From assembly GCA_037176885.1 (NCBI GenBank), contig JAWWNJ010000014.1, forward strand, positions 2,232,001-2,296,000: 64,000 bases of DNA, written 5' to 3'. The stretch comes from Favolaschia claudopus (Eukaryota; Basidiomycota; Agaricomycetes; Agaricales; Mycenaceae). The notes under the pieces are model-generated. The model had not been told where the DNA came from, searched no databases, and worked only from the letters and a program-made list of their open reading frames with translations. The position numbers and the translations under genes were made by a program. Positions 21,307-32,182 of the stretch are shown in pieces. Numbering within the stretch: position 1 is the stretch's first letter; each line of letters starts with the position of its first letter.

Positions 21307-24300
21307 TGGAAACACTGTCCGAGCACGGGAGGACAGTGTGCCGTTTTGTGACAGTGGCAGAGAGGGGGCCGATCTGATGTTTCAGATCCGAGCTCTTCTC
21401 TTTCCTCGACCACCATCATCCATTTCTTCCTGCTAGCTCCCTGGACTCACGAACATTCCGACTTCACGACGCTTTGCTTCTCTTTGCTTCTCACTTATGA
21501 CCCAACAACATAGAACACCATCCCACGTTAGTCCTGTCTTGACGACCCCCTTTCCCACTCAGTAGTGGAGCTCTACTGCTTTCGACAGCAGACCTTTTCC
21601 ACCTACAACCACAACCGGCCTCCCCGAGCTCGCCACTGGATTCCCTGTGCCGCCCGAGTGCTTTCCGAGCATGCCACCGATTCTGCTGCTCCTATCTTTC
21701 CTCCTGGCGACCACCTTCCTCGCCTTGTGGCTACGACTGTTCTCTATATTTCGATCCCTTTGGCTCCGGCCATTTCTGATTGATTTAATATGACGAGCTA
21801 CGCTTCACATATCCCTCACGTTCCACTCTCCCAACCTCTGGCGCCTCGACCCACCAACTACCCAGCCCCTAGCCGTACTCTCTGGGATTCGACTGCTCAA
21901 CGTAACCCTCCTCTGCCGACTCCCTGACATCACTTGACGCCACATGACCTGGTATCAGCTCTCCCTAAGCCGTCTCACTCACGGCTCAAGCAATCCCGTG
22001 TTCACGTTCACATTCCCGTTCACGAATTCCCGTCTGACGATCAAACCTACGAATACCTGCATCTACGCGGGTCCAATCTTCCAGCTAAAAATGTAGAGTT
22101 CGGATTCCTGCGTTTTCGTGGATCCTGCATTCAAGCTGACGTTCACGATTCCCGAATTCCCCCATTTGCTGGGGTCCAGCCCTTAGGCTGATGCTCAAGA
22201 CTTCCGAATTCCTGCGTTTTCGTGGGTCCAGCATTCAAGCTGACGTTCACGATTCACGAATTCCCGCATATCTGTGGGTCCAGCGTTCAAGCTGAAGTTC
22301 TAAACTTCCAAATTCCCGCATCGGTCTAGCATTTCAGCTGACGTTCACGAAGTCCAGCATTTAAGCTGGCGTTCACGATTTCCGAATTCCTGCACTCCTG
22401 TGGGTCCAGCACTAACGCTGATGTTCACGATTCACGAATTCCCGCATCCCTACCGGTCCAGCCTTTCAAGACTTCCGAATTCCTGCGTTGTTGTGGGTCC
22501 AGCATTCAAGCTGATGTTCAAGACTTCCGAACTCCTGCGTTATCGTGGGTCCAGCGTTCAAGCTATCGTTCCCAATTCCCCGATTCCTGCATTCCCGTGG
22601 CTCCAGCGCCAACGCTGACGTTCACGACGCACGCATCCCGGAGTCCAGCCTTTAAGCCGACGCTCAAGACTTGAGAACTCCTGGGTTAACGTGGCTCCAG
22701 CAGTCAAGCTGACGTCCACAGTCCGCCAATTCCTGCATTCCCGCGCGGCTAGCATGGAAGCTGACGTTCAAATTTGCCGGATTCCTGTATCTCTACGTAT
22801 TCAATCTCCCCACTGACATTGACGACTGCCGAACTCGCCCATTCCCGTGTTTACATGCGCTGATCTCTGCGTTTTCACGCAACTCTTTTGTAATCACCTT
22901 CTTGTAATACGCTTCATGCTCCATGGATCAAGTAATTCACTCGTTGCGCTCACATTCCAACCTTATGCACACCTGGTACTCATGCCCTGCACTCTTCCTT
23001 TCACCCATAAATGCCGGATTCGATATCTCAGGCCTTCAGCTTCGAATTTCACTATGTTCCCCAGCCACAAGACTACCATCATGTCGGCAAATCATGTTGG
23101 CCACTTCTGTAATCTTTTATCCGGCCCACGTTCAAGTATCTCTGGACATGTTCGATTCCAACAGTTCAAGCGGCATCTGCGCGTTTACATTCATCTCACT
23201 CTCACACTCATGTGGCTTACAGGCCCTGAGTCCGCATTCACGATTCAATCTTACCCCAACTGCATCCGCGCTTTATATTTTTCAGTCTTCACAGTGACGA
23301 ATCCCGACCTCTCATACAAGGGCAACAGCCTTTCTCGCAGATTATTTTCAATGTTCAAGAATCAACGCGCGCACTCCACATTCAACTGGCATTTCTATTT
23401 TCCAAGTTCGAATGCACTAGTGAGTTATCGAATCAAGTCTTGGGCTCGCGATTCGGCTTGACGTTCAAAACTCCCATGACGCGAAATTCAAGACCATATT
23501 TTCACCATTCACCAGTCAAGTATCTCGCGTTCAAGATTCGTTCTGCATGCCACGTAGTGGGGATATACCCCCCTCCTAATACCTTTCAACATCATCGCTC
23601 AAGATTCATTGTTAATGATTCGATTTTCTGATCTACAGTGTATTCCGCAAACTGGGGATTGCTACCGAGCATTTTAAATTGCAACTCTTACGAGCTCCTT
23701 GTTCATTCTTCAACCACCCTCATTTCCGGATGTCTCTAGTTTATCAACTTGGGCAATAACTACTGACGACGTAACCATCAACTCCACGGCTCTTCAAAGC
23801 TTCATCGGCGATAGTGTTCCTTACAGTAGCGGCCTAATCTTCATTCAACCAACCACCCGCCAATCCTGATCCCTCTTTTTGTACCCGGCTTCGAACGTGA
23901 CGTGCGACTTCACCGTTTATTTATCCAGTCGTTCGCTAGCGTATGCTGCGCATTCTGACTCCTCATATCCTTCGAATTCCATTCAATACACGCAAAACGT
24001 CATCTCACACGGTGACACCGCGAATTGGGTTTGGTTACCTACTTTTCTACGTTCTCTTCGCATCTAAGCTCTCTGTTTCATGCTGCACATCGACAACACC
24101 TGGTTCAAGATCTCGAATACCTTGACTTCTCAAATTCTTTTCCCTTAGGCTCCATTCAAGCCCAGCACGGGCGCATGCCTTTCGATAGCCAGCAATTAAA
24201 GCACATTATTCCAAATTCGTTTGGATACCATTTTATGCTCTGTTGTCAGCAGTATCCGCGGATTTCAACTCCACAGTCTCCACTTTCTAGCGCACGCTCT

Positions 24301-25775
24301 ATGCTCTCTTCCCAACGTCAACTCCAGCACCTCCTGCTGTTACAATCTGCGCTTGAGCCTCCATTCAGCTGCAGATACCAAACACAACGCCATGCTACCC
24401 ATTCGCAACTTCAGATGCCAAAATTGTCCCCGTGTTGAATATTTATTATGTCACGTCGAATATTACCCACCTCGAACCAAAATTCGCAAAATCCGAATAC
24501 TTACCGCTGTTGTTCGAACTGAAGATTTGTAAAAATTCAACTCCTTCGCTGAATGCGTTCTCTACCGGATTCCTCACTCGCCCTTCAACGAACACACACG
24601 TTACGAATTGGGTTTACTTTTGATATTCAGCGTTTTCATCATCGAACAGGCATCTGATAATGTTCGCCATTCACGTACGCTGGCAACTTCATCCTCATCC
24701 AACGGCGATACCCAACCGGTTGACAAATTAATAATCACCTTCATCGACGTCACGTCCCCAGCGTTTGTGCGACTTAGGCCATTGGGCTCGACAACTATAT
24801 GCTCACAAGAACCCTATGTCACAACTGGAAAACTTCATTTCACCTGGCTGCGTCTCGCGGAATGAATGTTCAGTTCAAGGCACAACGCCACCGCAGCTCA
24901 TTGGCCTCAACCCATTTTCAACGGCCACTGTACCTTGACGACTCTTGGCTGTCTTCTCATCTCCGTGACTATATCAACTCATCTACTTCTCGGCCGAATC
25001 AATTCCACGGCGACTGACGGTGACACTTTTTCAGACAATCTGATATGCACAGATCGATCGAGGTTGAACTCTCAGTCTACTTCACTTTCAAGCGCTATCC
25101 ACTCTCTGCCAGTTCTCGCTTACCGTAGTTCGTGCGATGTGCGAGATTCACATTCACGAGCGTGGTCTTACTCTCAGCCTCAAAAAAAAAAAAATTGAGA
25201 AATTCAAGCCACTTTATAATTTGGGAGCCGCCTTCTCTTGTGGGTTAGCCGCGGGCGCTTGGGTTGCCCTCGTCTGGGCGTCTCTGTTTTGGGTTCATCC
25301 TCGCGCATCCCATCGCCCCACGCCCTGGGCGCCGGCGGTTCAAGTTTGTCACCGCCGTGCGTTCCCCACACCCACACCTATGTGGCTGTCTCCTTCTCTG
25401 ACCGAACGAAGCATTGAACAAAATGGAAACACTGTCCGAGCACGGGAGGACAGTGTGCCGTTTTGTGACAGTGGCAGAGAGGGGGCCGATCTGATGTTTC
25501 AGATCCGAGCTCTTCTCTTTCCTCGACCACCATCATCCATTTCTTCCTGCTAGCTCCCTGGACTCACGAACATTCCGACTTCACGACGCTTTGCTTCTCC
25601 CACCCTCCCTTCCCTTTATATTCTCGTTAACCACTAGCACTCCAAGGATTTCGAGTGGCAGCCGCAGAGTGGGGCAATGGGTTCATCCGTGACAAACTTG
25701 AACCGCCGTGCGTTCCCCACACCCACACCTATGTGGCTGTCTCCTTCTCTGACCGAACGAAGCATTGAACAAAAT
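21307..25775 (+). mobile_element. Composite non-coding element: long unit plus internally deleted tandem copy
   Basis: Segment A (176 bp, 21307-21482) is repeated without visible change at 25424-25599. Segment B (74 bp, 25351-25424) is repeated without visible change at 25702-25775. The order is A, 3.9 kb, B, A, 100 bp, B, so a 4.1 kb unit is followed by a 351-bp unit with the same ends. A begins TGGAAACACTGTCCGAGCAC and contains TGTCC...GGACA symmetry; B ends AGCATTGAACAAAAT. The interior plus strand is strongly C/T rich with no recognised gene; a possible primer-binding-like TGGTATCAGCTC lies at 21953. It may be an LTR-related non-autonomous element, but LTR status is unproven. Confidence 0.6.
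22050..22790 (+). repeat. Degenerate minisatellite, about 50-bp period
   Basis: About a dozen decayed copies of a unit reading roughly GGTCCAGCATTCAAGCTGACG, then TTCACGATTC and CGAATTCCTGCGTTTTCGTG. Clear copies start near 22168, 22226, 22278, 22351, 22405, 22456, 22496, 22546 and 22645. Units vary by substitutions and partial deletions, giving spacings of about 40-58 bp. It lies within the long non-coding unit. No peptide repeat is maintained in any one frame. Confidence 0.85.
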
Positions 25776-26913
25776 TTCTTTCTTGCTATCGATTTCTTAT
25801 TTTACCGACACCTCGGCTCCGACACCGCGAGCGGCCGGAAAGAAATGTCGCAGCTGGGATCCCTGTCATAGCTGTCTACATAGGTTTCGTGTTAGGCAGG
25901 ACTTTGTGATAGATTCAGCGTCATTTCAGTACATAGAGTGTGAGTGCAAACTCGAGGGAATATTGTTATGAGCTTCACTTTGCTCGATTGAACCCCTTCC
26001 AAGCAACAACAAGGCTTCCTACCTCTTCTATACCTTCTCCCTTTTCTCCCCCTTTCTCTTTCTTTTTTCTCTTTTCTCCGTCACGGGACCCAGTACATTG
26101 AAAAAAAAAACCCAAAATGCCTAAATACGTGACAATGTACAAATAAGGAAAACGGCACCGTCTGTACCAAACCACGCCAAACACCGCGTTCAACACTCCC
26201 ACCTGGGACAGACGAAAGCGACCAAAACCAAAGAACAAATACTCCCACCGAATTTAACAATCCGACTCCCACCGAATCCAACACTCCATCTCCCACCGAG
26301 TCCAGCTAAGTTCGATGAGGGGGCAGATCAGAGACATCACCGTAACGGACTCCAATGTGGATGCCCCATAGCTCGAGAAACACCTCAGGATAGCAGCAGA
26401 CGCTGTGAGGAGATCGGTGACGTCTTTGAGCATGCGACTTACATTCACACTCAAGCGCCTTCCGCGCACACACTATGGTACACAGACTGAGAGGCATTTA
26501 TTCCTTCATCCCGGTGTCTTTGCCTCTGAAATCGAAATCCGCAAGAGAACGAATGACAGAGCGGGAAATGGGAGACGTTGACTCGGCCGCAGGGCGAGGT
26601 ATAGAACAGGATTGTGAAAATATCAGAGAGAAATTGGGCAAGTAATAAACACTGGTCCGCACCTTCAGAATCAAACCTTCCCGCTCTCTCTCCATCCTCC
26701 AAACAGTCTGAACGAAGTCTTGGGGATCATCTCCTGGGAAATATATTGGCTGCTGGAAGCCGGGGAACCGGGTGCAGACTCGCTGCTCCAGAGTCATTCA
26801 ATGAGGCCTAGCTTCTAAACAGAAGCTCGCCGTGGATACAACATCGGCCGTGGTGTCGGGAACGTCGCCGTTCTCGAGAGTGCGGAGGGATGGGGCAGTC
26901 GTGTCGTCCATGA
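25776..26913. other. Unannotated 1.1 kb stretch with short tandem motif
   Basis: Near 26243-26305 the motif CTCCCACCGA(A/G)T(C/T)CAAC-like occurs three times at about 22-40 bp spacing. An A run lies at 26099-26109. On the minus strand a frame from 26797 (MTLEQRVCTRFPGFQQP) has a plausible donor near 26665, but no family is recognised and I do not call it a gene. Confidence 0.35.
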
Positions 26914-27968
26914 GTGGAAAGGAGAGAGGAGAAGAGGCCCCCGGTCACTTCACCAAAGGCAGGTCGGGAAAATTTCCTCAGCGCAGCCGTGTTTTACGGT
27001 CAAACTGGTCTCGGAAATTTTTCGTCGTTCAGTGACCGGACTGGTTATGCTGGCTCCGTCCCGTCGGTTTCCTACCTCAAAGCGCTCTTCACGGACTACA
27101 TTTCCGCCCACCGTATCTATATTGAGCGAGATACAGCAGCACGCCCACTAGACGATTGCAAAAGCTGACCACACCTTTGATGTGAGTGTCTTCATGCCGT
27201 CTGCCGGTCAATGCACGGACACCAAATTTTATGTGAACGGGCACCAGGAGCAACAATCGCAGTACGAAGCTGCAGCCCTTATGGCGTCGCACGGGTTGGA
27301 CCTTGATTCTCGTGAGGACAATGGCAATAGATGGAGTGTTCGCTGGTCAACCAGTAAGGGCGGCGGTCAAACGAAGCGTGTATTGCTCCAGTGGTGCGTG
27401 ATATTCAGTTCTCGACGCGTCTTTCCAAGTTCTAACTGAAACCCAGTGATTGTGGGTAGATCATCGCGTCGCCGGTTCAAAGAAAAGACGAACCGCTGTC
27501 GACTTTACTGGGTGTCTAGCACACGCCGAAATAACATTTGTTATTAATACTCAAAAGATTCTTCGTGTTCGCGGCTTGCTGGAACACAATGAGGCTTGTA
27601 AGAAAGCTTTGATGCAACGAATTCCTGCCCTCCCCCTCCATCCTTCTGTCTACCAATCTGCATTGATACAGCCCGCCAACGGTGTCTCGCTAACAGACAT
27701 TTAACAACGCAATCGGGAATGGGTCGTAAGCGGTGGAAATGGAATGATACCCGCGCACGGCAAGGATTAAAAGTACCGCTGGCTATTGCAGCGCTCCGAT
27801 ACACGGTCTCTATATCGCCAGTACAGTCGATTACACGGGGTAAAGCTTACCGAAAAGCCACACATCAACATCGACGAATGACTCAATCCTAATTCACTAC
27901 AATACAGCCCTACCCTCGCCTCCGCTGTCTTCCACTACTCCGCTCGGACGACCAAAGAAGCGCCACAA
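26914..27968 (+). pseudogene. N-terminal part of a FAR1/MULE-type transposase, decayed
   Basis: Conserved blocks appear in order across frames: SVPSVSYLKALFTDYISAHR (27058), then after a 1-bp frameshift near 27160 DHTFDVSVFMPS and GHQEQQSQYEAAALMASHG, an intron near 27395-27447, then GCLAHAEITFVINTQKILRV (27510), LLEHNEACKKALMQRIPALP and HPSVYQSALIQPANGV. The frame meets TAA at 27702-27704, then QRNREWVVSGG, KYRWLLQRSDTRSLYRQYSR, EKPHINIDE and TGA at 27879-27881. The layout (zinc-binding C/C/H/H followed by NRE and SDTRSLYRQ) resembles the DNA-binding half of basidiomycete transposases. The catalytic domain is absent; the sequence stops near 27968 next to a hairpin repeat. Family assignment is moderate. 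Confidence 0.6.
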
Positions 27969-27974
27969 TAGTAC

Positions 27975-28010
27975 AGTCAAAAGGGGGGAAGCAAGCTCCC
28001 CCAACAATGC
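27975..28010 (+). repeat. Hairpin repeat, copy C (partial)
   Basis: AAAAGGGGGGAAGCAAGCTC followed by CCCCAA: the hairpin GGGGGAAGCAAGCTCCCCC matches the family seen at 1387, 32307 and 47645, but the upstream GCATCAC steps are not present, so membership is less certain. Confidence 0.5.
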
Positions 28011-28579
28011 GAGCATTGAACTCAGTGTCAACTGACAATCAGTCACCACTTGTTACTCGCGTCGGCAATGGCTTCGGGTTCCTTGCCAGCTCATCGTTTT
28101 GGCGATACCCCCGACATCCCGCCCCTCATTCCCGCCCCATGTGCGCCTGCCCAAATACAGCATATTGGGGCAAGCCGTTTACGTAAACTGACAAAAATGG
28201 TCCGATACCCCATTATACCAAAGCGCGGCAGTGGGAACCAAGGTGGTGGGCTCGATTGGTGTGGTCGTTGTCGACACCAATGAGCAAGCATGTTGCGCCA
28301 ACGCATGCTGACAGTATTGAGGCGGGGGCTTCGGCTGTTTCGCCGTCACTACGCCGCGGCAACATCACATCAAACTTATCTCCGAGACCCAAACCCAGGC
28401 CCAAGCTCACTCCCGGAGTAACTCTAAGTTAATGCAGCACGTCTCTCTTGTCTTAACTATTACCGACTACATACTATTCGTGTGCTGGATCTGTGCTATG
28501 TGGCTCACAAAAGCACAATCTGTCCCTCAGGATCTGGGCAGCCATCGACTTGAAGCTGGTGAAGGAAAAAAACGGCTCG
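28011..28579. other. Unannotated stretch with weak short frame
   Basis: A frame from 28050 (MLLASAMASGSLPAHRFGDT) ends CGRCRHQ at 28283; no family recognised. The rest shows no structure. Confidence 0.3.
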
Positions 28580-28587
28580 TTATCAAG

Positions 28588-29123
28588 TAAGGCTCCAATG
28601 ATTTTGTTTAAAAACAGTTTTAAACCATTAAAACGCTTTATATTTTCGTTTAGTTTGCGAGGGGTCGTAAACCTTGATAAACAGTTTATAAACCTATTTA
28701 AATCATTAATATTCCCAGCAGATATTTCCTCCCTGCCCGAGCGAAAGGTGTGGGGAAACAGGGCCAGGGTTCCTGGCAAGCTTCCGGTGATGAAAGTCTG
28801 AAGATGGTGAGGTGTGATTGGTCGTCGGATAGCATGCCGATGATACGGTGATGTCTACTAATGCTGCCGAGTTTGACAGCTTTGGGCCCGCTTTCTTGTT
28901 CTGAGGTCGTAAACGGCGTTGCAAACTATCGGGCACAACTTCATGGGCCCTTTGTGGTGCAAACCTATCACTACAGCTTCCTAGCGGCCTCAATCACTGC
29001 AGTGGATTATTTTGGCGATTTATTAATGTTTATAGACCGTTTAAACAGTTTTTAAACCTTTTTCTAGGGTTTATGTTTAGTTTACGGCCAGCCGTAAACA
29101 TAAACTAAACAATTGGAGCCTTA
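28588..29123. mobile_element. hAT-type MITE, 8-bp target duplication TTATCAAG
   Basis: A 536-bp element starting TAAGGCTCCAATGATTTTG and ending CAATTGGAGCCTTA, with the exact 8-bp duplication TTATCAAG at 28580-28587 and 29124-29131. Subterminal regions are filled with GTTTAAA/TTTAAAC and CGTAAAC/GTTTACG motifs; the right side also has a local palindrome around GTTTACGGCCAGCCGTAAAC (29079-29098). Non-coding. Confidence 0.93.
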
Positions 29124-29131
29124 TTATCAAG

Positions 29132-30377
29132 CACAAAACAGAATTACTGCGGACTCGGGAAGGCCACAGGGTCAGAAAGCCCTCTTTGTAAGCTACATCC
29201 GTCGGATAATGAGCGGAGAAGGCTATGCCACTGGCCGCCCCGGCGATAACTGCTTCCCCATCTGCATACAACTGCCACGAAGCCACGGCAAAAGAATCCC
29301 CGGCCAGTTTCGAGGTGCAAATCTGCGCAAATGAGTACCGTGATGTGATGGTGCGGAAGAATGCATTCAATCACTTAGTGTATACATAGTACAGATAAGG
29401 AAGGATTTAGTGATTTAGCAGCGTTGGCATGTCTGCTGTAAGGACAGAGGGAGAGGAGGGAGTTAGTAGGCAGTGGAATACGAGATAGATATGTATGGTG
29501 GTGGTCCAAAGAGAATAAGACCTTGGGACCTTTCCATTAATCTCTACATTTGATTTCCGCCAATTTGGTCCAGTACATGACCAGAAAGTATCGAAAGACC
29601 CATGGCCATTCTTTTCTGCCATAGGGGAGTAAAGGAATAAAGTATTCATATACTAACTACGAAAGAGGCTGTATAATGATACTGTATTGGCAAAATTGCT
29701 CACATTCAGGCCGATACGAGGCATTTTTAGCCAGGTGGTTTGACAATGAGAATGAAATTGTGCGGAAATATTTCTTCACTGGTCTTGAATGGGTCCCACA
29801 ACATTACTGAAGATTATGGCACCTTTAAACTTATTTATGATGCGCAACTGAGCTAGAAATACCGAGGTTCCGTTGTGCTGTGATGCGTGTCACAGGTGTC
29901 ACAAGGTTGAACCTCGGCACCGAATATTCACTCTGGTGCATGAACGGCGGCTTGGAATTGATAGAATACAGTAAGTATAAACTCAGTCGTGGAGGAAACG
30001 ACTGGTGTATTATATACCTGATAGAATACAGTAAGTATAAACTACCAGGAGAATCAGTAAGCTGTAAGGACAGTAGATACGAGTGCACATACCTCAGTCG
30101 TGGAGGAAACGACTGAGTAATGTGACGGTGACACAAAGCTACATAAGGAATGTGTGACGCGTAACGGAACGGATTGCGAGTTGGAGAATGTAAGGTATGT
30201 ACGGTAAATGGAAGAGAAATAAATACTCCAACAGGAATCACTGAAATCCGCTGAGCTATGCCATTGAATTGTTTGGAAGTCTGGGAATCTGGCCCCAAAT
30301 CCGGTATTCCCGGTCATTTATGTGGTGGAAAGACCCAAATTCGAAGAAATTTCCGTTTTCAAAGTTCACAAGGAAGA
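29132..30377. other. Unannotated region containing a duplicated hairpin module
   Basis: Mostly featureless. Within it, TGATAGAATACAGTAAGTAT occurs at 29959 and 30019 (60 bp apart). The hairpin CTCAGTCGTGGAGGAAACGA (stem CAGTCGT/ACGACTG) occurs at about 29983-30004 and again at about 30093-30117. See the separate repeat entry. Confidence 0.4.
29957..30117 (+). repeat. Interleaved duplicated modules with a 7-bp-stem hairpin
   Basis: Order: module 1 (ATAGAATACAGTAAGTATAA), hairpin, module 1 again, 50 bp, hairpin again. The hairpin copies are identical over about 22 bases. This looks like a partial tandem duplication of about 60 bp followed by divergence of spacing. Confidence 0.75.
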
Positions 30378-30379
30378 TA

Positions 30380-30533
30380 CAGTCGAAGCTGTCGTAACCC
30401 ATAGCCCCAAAGGTATGGGGTATAGCAAAGTTATGGGTTATCCCAGCCAAAAGTCAGTAAAAATCCTTCGAATATGTATGGGTTGAAGCAGATTATGGGT
30501 TAGGAGAGCTATGGGTTATGACAGCTTCGACTG
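30380..30533. mobile_element. AACCCATA-family MITE, intact copy 2
   Basis: A 154-bp element, CAGTCGAAGCTGTCGTAACC to GGTTATGACAGCTTCGACTG, flanked by TA at 30378-30379 and 30534-30535. About 28-bp inverted ends plus internal ATGGGTTA repeats. Related copies: 9605-10314 (split) and 40407-40594. TA duplication suggests Tc1/mariner-type mobilisation. Confidence 0.92.
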
Positions 30534-30535
30534 TA

Positions 30536-31432
30536 ATAGGAAATCCTGCATGGTAGTTCTAGTATACTGGGGATTTGAGAGTATACTGACCGCTGAAAGT
30601 ACGAGAGTTTTTCAGTGGTTTAATTTCTCTTTCTTGCCCAATATTTACCCATGAACAATAGAATGGGCACAGAAGAGCTTAAGGTGCAAGTCAAGAGGGT
30701 GAAAGATCATAATACACGGATTGTATTGCTTCCTGTTGCCCAATATGTGTTAAATGAACAAAATTTAGAATGGTTCAAGTTGAAGTAAAATGTGGATGCC
30801 ATTTGCCAGGGTGGAAGTATTTTGAAAGAGGAAGAACCCAAGGATATATGTGCTTCTGAAACCCAATATCACAGGTGGCTAAATGGGTTAGTGCAGTTTT
30901 GAACAAGGGAATGAAATTTCTGTGAAGGCTGATTTCACTGTTCAGTGGAACAAACCGAAGGATGGATAGTTAAAAGCAACCAGGCATTGAATCCTCGTGA
31001 CTTCAAAATGATGGAAACTCAATGCTCTGCACAACTGGAGGCTCCGACATTGTCCGCGACCCGGGTTGGGAGGGAAGTGAGCTCGGAGTGAGTCAAGAGT
31101 GAGTTCGGAATAGTTGATTGATGAATATTTAACATGTATTTAAGAAAGGCTCAGATGCAACTTGGGAGAGTCCCAGGATCTTGTAATCTCTCTTGTGGAT
31201 TTTTCAGGGACGCAGGCTGGACGCAGGGAGCGGGAAAACGCTGGACGCGGAGAGAGAATCATCTGTTACGGAACGAGGCTGTGTCACGCTCTTTGGCTGA
31301 TGCGGACGAGAACTTGCCTTGGGCCGTGGAACGTAGGTTTGTATGCCGGTATCCCGGCCTACTAGTGGGGGAGCTTGTTGGATTCCGTGTCGGAGTTTTC
31401 AACACCAAATACATCTCAAGCAGTGCACTGTG
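30536..31432. other. Unannotated 0.9 kb stretch
   Basis: A frame from 31134 (MYLRKAQMQLGRVPGS) runs 111 codons into the foldback arm and has no recognised motif. Otherwise nothing seen. Confidence 0.35.
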
Positions 31433-31810
31433 GGAAGGAAGGATCGTGAATTTTAAAGAATTTTCATGACCTGAGCATCATGAATTTCAAGACAAAATGT
31501 CAGTATGTCCTTACCAAATACCATGAAAAATCGTGAAATTCATGATGATTATGGGCCCATTCATGATGTTTTCACAAAATTGCAAGACAACACCAGACGA
31601 CCATAAAAGATTTCCTGAAATTCATGACCTGGACCCTAACAAATCGTCATGAATCCCGGAACTCATAACAAACATCATGAAGAGGCCCATAATCGTCACG
31701 AAATTCAAGATTTTTTATGATGGTTGGTGACGACACACTGACATTTTGTCTTGAAATTCATGATGTTCGGGTCATGAAAATTCTTTGAAATTCGTGATCT
31801 TTCCTTCTCC
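31433..31810. mobile_element. Foldback/MITE with about 150-bp inverted arms
   Basis: The left arm starts GGAAGGAAGGATCGTGAATT; the right arm, reverse-complemented, starts GGAAAGATCACGAATTTC. Both arms share AAAGAATTTTCATGACC, CATCATGAATTTCAAGACAA, AATGTCAGT, GATTATGGGCC and TTCATGATGTTT. Almost the entire 378 bp is one imperfect palindrome. No target duplication was identified. Dense CATGA/TCATG motifs run throughout. Confidence 0.85.
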
Positions 31811-32182
31811 AGGTGGTGCATTTGACTGATACAGTACATACAAAGCATACATCTGAGCAGAGTATGTCTTTGAAAAAATATACAGTATATTTACCTGAAG
31901 ACCAGAAGAGCGATGATCGGAAGTGAAACAATATCGACCTTTGAAGTCAAGCTTACCCGGCGAGTAAACACCTTCATCGCATTTTGTAAAACCGACGGCT
32001 AGAAGTACTATCTGTGGGTTGGATTCAGGACCTTCATCGCATTTTGTAAAACCGACGGCTAGAAGTACTATCTGTGGGTTGGATTCAGGATAAGTAGTAC
32101 CAGATTTCTTGAACCTCACCTTGAAGCCCAGATCCATATCACTCGGAACCTCGGGGCATGCGCTGGCCTTGTTCAGGATCAC
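31800..32182 (-). CDS. Hypothetical small frame containing the 60-bp duplication
   Basis: Open from a Met at 32182 (MILNKASACPEVPSDMDLGF) through KVRFKKSGTTYP, two copies of ESNPQIVLLAVGFTKCDEG, then VYSPGKLDFKGRYCFTSDHR. After about 31900 it runs into less protein-like sequence and finally the foldback arm. I do not recognise a family. It could be a remnant of a real gene, because it stays open with a reasonable residue mix before the duplication, but it may be accidental. Confidence 0.25.
31971..32090. repeat. Exact 60-bp tandem duplication
   Basis: Two visibly identical 60-mers, 31971-32030 and 32031-32090, beginning CCTTCATCGCATTTTGTAAA. On the minus strand they lie in an open frame (32182-31772) and encode the duplicated peptide ESNPQIVLLAVGFTKCDEG. 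Being exactly in frame, the duplication leaves that frame open. Confidence 0.95.

Noticed and set aside
21953..21965. TGGTATCAGCTC as a tRNA-Met primer-binding site proving an LTR element
   Set aside because: The match is partial and no LTR pair of matching length flanks it; kept only as a hint.
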